This document shows positions 41,788-51,100 of a stretch of 64,000 bases of DNA, in pieces. Under the pieces are notes generated by a model that worked only from the letters and a program-made list of their open reading frames with translations, had not been told where the DNA came from and did not search any database. The DNA is taken from positions 124,001 through 188,000 of the forward strand of contig RSEE01000032.1 of assembly GCA_003971905.1 (NCBI GenBank), given 5' to 3'. Numbering within the stretch: position 1 is the stretch's first letter; every line of letters begins with the position of its first letter. Both the position numbers and the translations under genes were made by a program. This DNA comes from Moniliella sp. 'wahieum'. Its lineage: Eukaryota; Basidiomycota; Moniliellomycetes; Moniliellales; Moniliellaceae.

Positions 41788-44557
41788 ATGCGACTGGGAT
41801 TCTTTCGTCGACCCAGCGGGGCGTCGACGCCCGAAACCACTTCTCCCATATCCGAAGGCGTCGACAAGGACGACAAAAAGGCTGATGTTGATCTGCTTGC
41901 TGTTGGTGCAGAGGAGAAGGCTGCGGTGGATAACCTTAACTACGAGGGCGAGCTGCCCATGTCTAAGGACACCTCCGTCGCAACGGACTACAATTCGGAT
42001 GATGGTGAATCGGGGCTTGATGCCCACCCCGAAGTGCGCGCTGTTGTCCCTGAGACCGACGATCCCGACATGCCCATCAACACTTTCCGAATGTGGTTCC
42101 TCTCCATCATTTTCGTCTTGATCGGGAGCGGAGTCAACCAACTCTTCAGCCTCCGCTATCCAGGTGTCCACCTTGTCTCCCTCGTCTCTGAACTCATCGC
42201 TTTCCCATTTGGCATCTTTCTCGCTCGTGTTCTGCCCATTTGCCGGCTCAACCCTGACCGCAATTTCAACATCAAAGAGCACGGCTTGATTGTCATTGCT
42301 AGCAACGTCAGTTTTGGTCTCGGTACTAGCGCAGACAGTACCAACTTGATTCAGGCGGCACGCATGTACGGGATCAAGTTTCCAGCAGGAGAAGCGGTGT
42401 TGGCTGTGTTGTGTTGCCAGATGCTCGGGTACGGCATCGCTGGGCTGGGCGTGCCCTTTTTGGTCAAGCCGTCGTATGTCGTTTGGCCAGCCAATCTGTC
42501 CAATATTGCTCTTCTCTCCTCCATGCATGCCCGCATCCAAGAACCCGCGCCCTTTGGACTCCGTATGACCCGTCTTCGCTTCTTTTGGATCGTGTTTGGA
42601 ATTGCCTGGACGTGGTACTGGTTCCCTGGGTTGATCTTTACCGGGCTTAGCTATTTCACTTTCTTTTGCTGGATCTGGCCTAAGCACAAAGGTGCGTTCC
42701 TTTCCTGATCACTCCCCTCTTCTCAGGGCCCTCGTGTTACTTACCTTTGCTTCATTGCGACTGTATTTCAGCGGTCAATCTCGTATTTGGTGAGGTGACG
42801 GGCATGGGTCTCGTCCCATCAACTCTCGATTGGAGCATGATCGCCTACAACAGCAACCCGCTCCTCTCCTCTCTCGGCATGCACCAACGTATTTATCGGG
42901 TTTGCGGTTATCTTTTGGATTGTGGCACCCATCTTATATGTGAAAAACTACCGTTTCACATCCTATCTGCCCTTCTGCTCTGACCAAGTGTACGATCGAA
43001 CGGGTGCCATCTACGATGTATCTGCTGTCATGTCAAACGGAACGCTGGATGTGGAGAAATACCGTCAATACTCCCAGCCGTACCTCCCCATCACCTTCCT
43101 CATTGTCTATGGCCTGTCATTTGCCAGTTTGACGTGCGTCTTGGTTCATGTTGCACTGTGGAACTACCGCGACCTGGTCCATGCCTTCAAAGGAACAGGC
43201 CGAAAGAACATCCACACCCGCCTCAATGAGCAGTACCAGAAAGTACCGTGGTGGTGGTGGACAACCTGCATCGCCATCTTTGGTGCTCTATCTATCGGTA
43301 CGTTCCTTCCTTTCATCCATTCATCCATTCATCCATTCATCCATCCATCCTTCCTTCTTTCCTTCTATCTATCCAATCTTCCTCTCCATTTTGTGAACTC
43401 ACTGATCTAACCACCCCATATTTTTCTTCTTCAAGTCCTCATCGAATATTACCACACAGATCTTCCGGTGTATGGCTTGTTCCTAGGATGGATCATCCCC
43501 TGCATCTTCTTTATCCCTTGTGGTATCATTTTGGGCGTGACCAACGTGAACCCCAACCAACTCAATGTGGTATGTGACGGTCTCGTTTACCTTCAGTCCT
43601 TTTTTTCTTTTCTCATGTACTGACTCTCTTCTTTCACTTCCGCCTCTAGTTAAGCGAGTTTATCGGTGGTTACTTGTTTGAAGGCAAGCCGGTCGCTAAC
43701 ATGCTGTTCAAGATGCTTCCACCGACACGGTGGGGCAAGCGCAGTATTTTGCCCAAGACATGAAGTTGGCGCATTACCTTCACATTGCCCCTCGTCTTCT
43801 CTTTTGGGTGCAAGGTTCGGCCACAATATTAGGTGCCCTCACCCAGGCAGGCGTCACCATCTGGATGCTGGGCCATGTGAAGGATATTTGCAACCCCGAT
43901 CAAAGCAATGGGTTCGTCTGCCCCAATGGTCAAACGGTCATGAGCAGTTCTGTTGTCTGGGGCCTTGTTGGAACGAGGAGGACATTCGGGGCTGGCCAGA
44001 TGTACTCCCCAATGCTCCATTTCTTTTGGATTGGCGCCATCACACCTGTCATCACTTGGGTGCTGTACAAAAAGACCGGGTGGAAGTGGCTGAAGTTGAT
44101 CAACTGGCCTCTGTTTTGGGTTGGCACCTATAACGTCCCGCCCGCCACGGGTGTGAACTATTCGAGTTGGTTTGTGGTTAACTTGATCTGCACCAAATTC
44201 ATCTTCAAAGGGTTCTTCAGCTGGATGTATGCCTTTGCCGCTGCCCTCGACTCAGGCCTGGCCATCTCAGGTTCGTTGCATCCCATACTGCCCACCTTCG
44301 ACGCTGGACTGACCGTTTCCCTCTACAGGCATTGTAATCTTCTTCTGTGTCACCTATGGTCCAGGCGTCAACTTTCCTTCTTGGTGGGGAAATACCGTAT
44401 GGAAAAACACTACGACAACAACGGGACTTCCTGGAACCACCTGCCTGCCGCAGGTTACTTTGGTGGGCCCATGGGTTCTTGGAAGTAAGTGATGAACAGA
44501 AACCACAACTAAACACCCCATTCTTCCTCCGCTTTATCCTCTTCAAGGCGATGTGAA
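41788..44557 (+). CDS. oligopeptide transporter, OPT family
   Basis: Proton-coupled plasma-membrane transporter for small peptides (or glutathione) of the fungal PT clade. Start MRLGFFRRPSGAS at 41788, with a long cytosolic N-terminus ending HPEVRAVVPETDDPDMPINT FRMWFLS (two pieces; clade motif). About 12-14 hydrophobic segments follow. Signatures: NFNIKEHGLIVIASNVSFGL, GYGIAGLGVPFLVKPSYVVW PANL, NPNQLNVLSEFIGGYLFEGK PVANMLFK (OPT motif, across an intron at about 43570-43650) and HFFWIGAITPVITWVLYK. The C-terminus has FPSWWGNTVWKNT. Introns at about 42693-42769, 43299-43435, 43570-43650, 44271-44329 and probably 44484-44548, the last giving a stop at 44557 instead of 44489. Frame breaks at about 42870, 43715, 43965 and 44420. 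Confidence 0.93.
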
Positions 44558-45367
44558 GACCAGAATGGGTCCGGAAAGGCCGCCATGCTCTGCGCCTTTC
44601 TGGTCCCTACCTCATTGTCTTGACTTCTTTTGCTGTTCCTCCCACCCCCTTTTGTGTATGAATATTGGGTGTGAACTCTTGTTGTCGCACCGTTAGAGAC
44701 TGAGAACAGGTACTGGGAGTCCGTAGTGTGGTCAGTACACTTGTGGTCAGTACATTCCCGTACTGCGGGCTGCTGCTACTGTAGACAATGATGCCCTCTC
44801 AGTATTATGATGCCAAGTCTCTTCTATATGGCGCAGGACGCAAAATCGTTGCAGCAGCACCCCCTCTACTACTGGGGCATAATGCAGTAGCGACGCGCGG
44901 CGCCAGACGCATTTTTGATCAACCCGAGAGATGATATGACAGGGAGAAAGGGCCCTGTGACGTCTGTTCGTCAGACGGCGACTGGAGAGTTGGGCCACAG
45001 AGAACTACTAAAGAAAAAGGAGAATCAGAGGGCATGGGAATAAGGAAAGAGGGCCCACCATACAGCACCTGTGCCGTTCCTTCAGGCTTCAAGCGCGTTC
45101 AGGTTGATCGAACTCTGGCCCGAGATCAGCTAGCTGCTCGCAGCTGTGAGACCAGGCACAGGAATTGTGGACCAGACAAGAATTGCCGTCGCAGTTTTGC
45201 TACCGGGACACTTGTTGCCGGCCAAGCATACTTACTGCTCTCGTACTCTGGTGTAGTGCCGCCGGCCTAAAATGGATTTCACTTGTTGATTTCTGGTGGG
45301 GAATTTCCCTCCCCCCTTCTGCGATCTTCACCCCCACCATCCCCCGTCACCCATCGACCCATCGACC
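44558..45367. other. intergenic
   Basis: About 800 bp between two plus-strand genes. No conserved gene recognised. A direct repeat GTGGTCAGTACA / GTGGTCAGTACA lies at about 44730-44755. Confidence 0.5.
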
Positions 45368-46354
45368 ATGCACCCGGCTCAGGCCGAGGGGCTGGGACTG
45401 GTCACATCCACACCGGCTCCGCACCCGTTGCGGACGACGCTCTGGCGCCCTTTGCTTGGCCCGCGGCAGCTGTTGTGCTGCTGGTTTGGCACGCCTACTC
45501 TCTTGTTGCTGCTTTCGTCCGCGCGGGTGGTCACACGCCCTCTCTTCCAGCTCGCCAGTCTGCTCCCTGCTCAACGCCGACGAAACAGCGGAGGAGGTGC
45601 TACTGAATCTAGGCGCTGCCTCTGAAACGGTCGCTGTCCAGCAGGGCGAGCGGGCGGTGGAGCTGGATGGCCGCGCGTTCAAGGTCCCGCTCCACTTGGC
45701 GCTTGTCGTCCTTCGGCCGGACGACACGGACCCGCCGAGCAAGTCAAGGCGATGCAGGCCTATGCCCAAGCGGCCGCACTGGCCGGCGTAACGCAGTTCA
45801 GCTGGTTCGATTCGGGCCGTGGTGGCGCGGGCGTTCCCTACGCCTACCCAGCTCACCTGGCCCACGGCGTACGTGCCTCGGTGGCTTCGCACCGCTTTGT
45901 GCCTTTGCTGCGGGCGAGGGCAGCGGGAGGAGGATACAAGTCGCTCTGCTTTCTCCTCCCAAGATGGCAAGGCGACCTTGGCCTCAATGGCTAATACCCT
46001 TTCTCATCCTATTACTACCGAACAAGTCCGGGCTGCCTACAACCAACGTCTCCCCCCCCCCCCAGGTGCTGCTCTCAAGGCGGCACAGCAGGACGCTGCG
46101 GCACCCGTCACTCTGGCCAGCTGCCAGACTATCCCCCCTGGAGCATTGGCTTGAGTGAACTCGTGCCCCTGCCCGCACAGACCGATGCAGCAACCGATGT
46201 TCTGGTGGCCTGCACCAACTTTCGGGGGCTGGCCAACGCTATGGCCGTAACTCAATCGCTATGCCTACTGGTACTGCCACTGCTTCTTTTCACTATGAGA
46301 TCGGGCGGGGACGTGGGAAAAATGCAGGGGGAAAAAGTCGTGTATGTAATGTAA
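45368..46354 (+). CDS. NUS1: NUS1, regulatory subunit of dehydrodolichyl diphosphate synthase
   Basis: Nus1 (human NgBR) is the non-catalytic partner of the cis-prenyltransferase that makes dolichol at the ER. Start MHPAQAEGLGLVTS at 45368. In corrected frames: a hydrophobic segment PFAWPAAAVVLLVWHAYSLV (about 45450-45510), LHLALVVLRPDDTD, YAQAAALAGVTQFSWFDSGR (matches the family WC-x-x-GI-x-x-S-x-YD), AFSSQDGKATLASMANTL (family S-x-DGK) and PPWSIGLSELVPLP (family PW-x-I-x-L-x-EI). Catalytic cis-prenyltransferase residues are absent, as expected. The 3' end is uncertain: one frame stops at 46354, another near 46294, and the usual terminal RxG motif is not clearly readable. Frame breaks at about 45440, 45570, 45745, 45850, 46070 and 46135. 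Confidence 0.7.
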
Positions 46355-46380
46355 CGCAGCCTAGGGAGAGTTCCTGTAGG

Positions 46381-49205
46381 TTACAGCTTGAGTTGCCCGC
46401 CCTGCGCTGGTGGGGGAGCTTTGGCCCGCTCCAAAGCTCCACGCTTCTTGACCATAGTGTTCCGCTGACCATCGGCTCCGACCAGCGACACCCCGGGCTG
46501 CGTCGCCACACGCCTGCACGCCGCCTGCTTTTCTGCGCGTGCCCCTCCCGCTTTGGGCTTGATCGTCGGCGTCGGGCCGGAAGAAGGACCATGGTTGCGA
46601 GCGCGCTTGAGCCGGCGGAGCCGTGTGTGGTCCTGCTTCTTTTCGTGGGACGTGAGTTCGTCCCGGGGCTCCCGCAAAGGAACGTGACAGCGTGCGCCCT
46701 GCGACCCGGACCCGTCGCAACCCCAGTCCGGGAAGAAGGATCGTACACTTCACGCGGAGCTTGTTGTGTGGCCTGGCTGGACGTAGCGAGCATAGCACGC
46801 TTGTTCGGATGCCATTGCCGCCACGCCTCCCGCGGGCGCAGCAGCCGTAATTTGCCCTGCGTGCACGTCGGCAGGACGAGGAGTGTAGTGGGCATTGGAG
46901 AGGCGGTCGAGTTGGTGGAACACATTCTCCACCAGCGCCGTTAGCTGAGCATGCTCTGCGGCCAACTTAGTGTCTGCCTCGGAAGTAGGCGCCCCGCCCG
47001 TCTGCGCTTGAGTGTACTCTTGCTCATACAGCTCAGCAAGGGACTGCTGGGATTTTTGGTCACTGAGCGAGGCGAGTTTGGAAGCAAAAACTCTTTCTCG
47101 CTTAGCGCCAAGCGCGCGGCACATCGTCAATTCCCCGGCAAGGATGCGGCGCTTGATCAATCTTCCACTTCCTCGTTCTCTTCTGCCGTCGCCAAAGGGG
47201 CCGACTTGAGCGCATGAACAAAGTCCATGTCCATGTCCAAGGCAGCATCCTTGGCCCGCGACGAGCCCGATGCCTCACCTTTCAATTCCCACTCTTTTGT
47301 CCCCACATTTTCGGCCTCCAGTGCAGCAATCTCGGCTTCAAGCGCCGCTTGCCGCTTTTCGTGTGTGGACAGTCCATCCGCCACATCATCCCCCTCATCT
47401 TGGTCGGCAAACAAATCTTGTGCCACGCGACGCGCCGTGCCCTCTATAGAGCCTTCATCGTCATCGTCCTCTTCTTCTTCTCCGTCGTCCGCATCCTCTC
47501 TCCTCTTCTTCTTCATCGTCGTCCTCCGACGCGTCCAGACTCATCTTTTCTTCGCCCAAATTGGAAGGGCCTAGAGAATGAGAGCTGGCCTTTTCTTGTT
47601 CTTGGTCACTGTCCCCATCCTCCTCGTCATCTTCGTCCTCCTCGTCTTCCTTCTCCGCCTCATCATCTCCGTCCGAATCAAGATCCACGTCAAAGGGATG
47701 CAATGAAGCAGGAGGAAACGAAAAGTCTTGAGGTTCGCGCATACCAGGCGCTCGCTTGATCCGACGCACTTGAACTTGGTCCGAAAAGCGAATTTTCCCG
47801 CGACCGGCACTGGTTGATGGGGCGCTACTGGGTGCGGTAAGGCTGGTTTTGCCTTCACCAACCGAATCAGACTTACGACCGGTCGATCGTCCAGCCGCGG
47901 CCGGAGGAGCAAAGAATTGATCGTACATGAGATCGGTACCCTCCTCCTCCTCTTCGTCCGAAGCCCAGGTAGACGGGTGCAAACATGTCCACGTCCACCT
48001 CAGGCTCCTTGGCCTCAGCCGCGATTGTGTCCCGCTGGAATGCAGAGAGGTTGAAAAATCCATCATCGAGGCTGGACGAGGGGGCTGGTGCGGAAACCTC
48101 AGTGTCTTGTATGTCCTCTTGCTCCAACTCATTTCCGAGTCGGATTCCGAGTCGGATTCGGACACAAACGCCAAACATGTCCTTCTCAGCTGCTCCTCTT
48201 CGTCTTGAAGTGGCTCCATAGTTACCCGGCTCGCCTCCTCGTCATCCGACAAGTCCGATGCACCTGGGAATCCTTCGTCTGCCTCTTCCGGTCCATAAAG
48301 CTCGTCGTCAGACATATCCTCCAACTCGGCGTCCTCGAGTTCAGCCTCTTCCGCATTGTGGGGTGCGCCTGAAGACTCGAAGGTAAACCCACGCTTGCGC
48401 AACTCGGCGCGCACCTTGAGAATCTCGCGCGGCGCAAACCCGATTGCCTTCAGTTGGGCATCCGTCATAGCTGCTAGGCGAGCCAAGTCTTCGTCCGATG
48501 CATCCTCATCGGTGTCATCATCGTCTTCGTCGGACACATCCTCCTCATCCTCCTCGGACTCGGCTTCGGCAGTGGCCAGGCGCTCCTCGGCTTCCTCGTC
48601 ATCATCTTCTGTTTGGTCCATTTGCACGGCTTGCTCGCACACCCCATCCAGGCCAGCATGACGAAGCTCGAGCTGGGTCCACAGTTGCGCGGCCTCGACT
48701 GCATCGGCCGTATCAGTCGACTCGGCAGGAGGGGGCGGGGGGACATAGAGTTCCGCCAGTGGCGTTGGCGGTAGGAGGTAATAGATCCGGCTCTGCCTCC
48801 GCGTCGGACTCGGAGTCGGACCCGGGGTGAAGGGGCCGTTTGCGCTTGGCAGAGGTGGAACGGGTGGTGTGATACGGTGCGGCGTGGCCAGCAGCGGTGA
48901 GAAGGTAGGCCTGGATGGCAGGGCGGGCCTCGGACTCGCCGGCTACGCCGGCATCAACAGAGCCTTGACGGCGTCGCGGGTTTGAGAATGGAGCCAGCGC
49001 TGGTGCTCGGACCACGACGCGGTTGGCCCCGGTGCGGATGGGGCTGCGTCCTGTGCGGCAGGCGCGGGCGTAGATGAGTCGGAGGGACAGGGGGCAAAGG
49101 GCAGGTCGGCCAAGGTGGGGGGGAGGCTGGCGAGGAGCTGCGGATGGGCAGCGACGCGGTCGCCCAGCTCAGCGAGCCAGGCGGGCGGAAAGGGGGCTGG
49201 GCCAT
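46381..49205 (-). CDS. MPP10: U3 snoRNP protein Mpp10
   Basis: Scaffold of the U3/Imp3/Imp4 module in the small-subunit processome. Start at 49205, with the corrected N-terminus AWLAELGDRVAAHPQLLASL and WSEHQRWLHSQTRDAVKALL. Then AAQLWTQLELRHAGLDGV (family IW-x-QLEL), a very acidic region of several hundred residues (for example EDVSDEDDDDTDEDASDEDL, 48480-48540; also DDELYGPEEADEGF), STHEKRQAALEAEIAALEAE (47390-47330), ILAGEL, SDQKSQQSLAELYEQEYTQA (47060) and NVFHQLDRLSNAHYTPRPAD (46910). The C-terminus is basic and ends KRGALERAKAPPPAQGGQLK L at 46381. Domain order and length match Mpp10. Frame breaks at about 49195, 48960, 48730, 48105, 47960, 47510, 47160, 46760 and 46680. Confidence 0.88.
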
Positions 49206-49862
49206 GTGGGAGGGTGCGCGGGGGGTGCGCGGTGGGGTGGGACGGGTGGGGACGGCGGGGACGGGTGTTCGCTGCTCCTTGACGCCGTCGCAGCCGCTTG
49301 CGGCGATGATGATGATGGCGGAGGTTGCTGAACAAAAATCGGCAAAAAATTACCGCCCCGCGCGCCGCACAACGTGCGCCACACTGCCCCCGAGCGGGCG
49401 GGGCGGAACGCGCATTCCGCCCGCCACCGCGCCGCTGGCACTGCCCGCGGGCTGCAGCTGCCGGGGGAGGGGGGCGGTGTCTGGACGCGGCCTTGGCGCT
49501 GGCATGGGCTGGACGCTCGTCGACGTGGGTGGTGGTTGAGGAGAGAGCGAGGCGGTGGTGGTGGTGGTGGGGGTGCCGGCGGTGGACGTGAACGGGCGAG
49601 GGGGTGGGGACGGCGGACATGGGCATGGGTGTGGCGCGTGCATGCCCTCCACGCGTCGCCCACGCCGTGCGCATTGGGTACGGTGATCCGATCGGTGAGC
49701 GAGAGCCGCAGCGGGTGGCGCCGCGAGTCGGTGCAACGTGGGCGGCATTTGAACATTGCAGGGGCGGTGTGGTGCCCAGGCGGCGGCCAGGCAGTCGTGA
49801 GTCTGAGTCGGAGTGGCCGGCTGGCTGCCAGCCGCGCGCCCCCACCACCGCCTCCTGCGCCC
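49206..49862. promoter_or_regulatory. divergent region MPP10 / MAT2B-like gene
   Basis: 657 bp of very GC-rich sequence with GGTGGTGGTGGTGGTGG at about 49552-49570 and several CGCG-rich stretches. Both strands stay open in many frames because of composition; no conserved protein was recognised. Confidence 0.45.
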
Positions 49863-51100
49863 ATGGATGCCGCCCCTGGGCCCGTCGTTGTCCTCGGCGC
49901 ATCCGGCCTTCTGGGCCGCCGTCCATGCGTCCTCCTCCAGGGGCGCCGTCGTCGGCACTGCCCATGCCCGACCTGCCCCACCCTGCGAGGCCGTCGACTT
50001 GCCGCCGATGCGATCCCCGCCCTGTCCAGAGGACGGCTCCGATCCGCGCCCGCAGCCTGGACCTTCCGCATCTGGATGCGCTGCTAACCGGCTCGCCCGC
50101 GCGATTGTCAACTGTGCTGCCGAGCGTCGCCCCGACCGCGTCCAAGCGGATCCTGCGGCTGCCGACGCGCTCAACGTCCATCTCCGCACGCCATTGCCCG
50201 CTGGTGCACCAGCCGGAGCGGCCGCCCATTCACTTTCACATGTCGACCGACTATGTTTTTGACGGCACTAGTCCGCCCTATCTTCCCTCCGCCCCCACCC
50301 ACCCCCTCAACGCCTATGGTCACAGCAAGGCACGTGCCGAGCAAGCCGTCACATCGGCTGGGCCTGAAGGGCGGACCGTTGTGGTGCGAGTGCCCATCCT
50401 GTATGTCTCCCCTCCCCTCCCCTCCACCTATCTAGTTCTCGCTGAAAGCTAACTCTTTTGATTACGGCAGCTATGGAAAGGTCGAGACGCCCGAGGAGAG
50501 TGCGGTAAGCATCCTCCTCGATGCCATCCGCCTCCCCCGTCCCGAAGGAGAGGTTTCCAAGGCGATGGACGCCAACCAGACCCGATACCCGACCTGCGTT
50601 GAGGACGTGGCCAAAGCCATCGTCCAGCTTCTTACTCTGCCCACTCTGCCAGCCATTGTACACGTTAGTGCCCAAGAAGCCATGACGAAGTACATCATGT
50701 CCATCGTGTTGGCTCGTGTGTGGAACGGGGCTCGCGCGCGGGCCTGGCGCGAACTCCCCCCCACCCCTATTTCTACGTCTGCTCTCGAATCCGACCCGGA
50801 CCACCCCAATCGTGAGGAACAAGGCGAGGAAGGGACGGAGGAAAAAGAAGAAGAGGAAGAGGAAGGACCTGCAGCCTCCACGGCGCACCTCGAACCCCTG
50901 TACGACGCCGACCCCTTAGCTGCGACCGCTAGGCCATTGAATGCTCGCCTTGATGTTACCGAGACTTCCCGCCTGGGTGTGGCGAGCGACTATGTCGAAT
51001 TTGAAACGTGGTGGGCCGATTACTTGTACGAGGTTCGTATCCTTCTGGTTCGAATCAGCCTCCTTTGTCTAACCCCTGTTTCCGTTTTGTGGTGGCGCAG
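49863..51100 (+). CDS. MAT2B-like NAD(P)-binding protein (5' part of probable fusion gene)
   Basis: Extended short-chain dehydrogenase like MAT2B, the regulatory subunit of methionine adenosyltransferase, and bacterial RmlD. Start MDAAPGPVVVLGASGLLG at 49863 contains the GxxGxxG dinucleotide motif. Next IVNCAAERRPDRVQADPAAA (50105), STDYVFDGTSPPYLPSAPTH (50240) and NAYGHSKARAEQAV with the YxxxK pair, an intron at about 50402-50470, YGKVETPEESAVSILLDAIR, RYPTCVEDVAKAIVQLL and an acidic low-complexity loop at 50800-50875. The last exon reads VEFETWWADYLYE and is spliced by a 68-nt intron (51033-51100; GTTCGT, branch CTAAC at 51069, acceptor GCGCAG) in phase 0 into HEKHVAQVVEERRQAAEA, the charged helix of the next entry. 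Unspliced it would stop at 51116. Frame breaks at about 49925, 50085, 50200. The family call is firm. Confidence 0.85.

Noticed and set aside
43310-43365. CATTCATC repeats at 43315-43355 as a CRISPR-like or satellite array
   Set aside because: It is a simple tetranucleotide microsatellite inside an intron of the OPT gene, without spacers.
51045-51060. GGTTCGAATC resembling a tRNA T-loop
   Set aside because: It lies within the MAT2B intron and no acceptor stem, D-arm or anticodon arm can be built around it. No other window position gave a cloverleaf.
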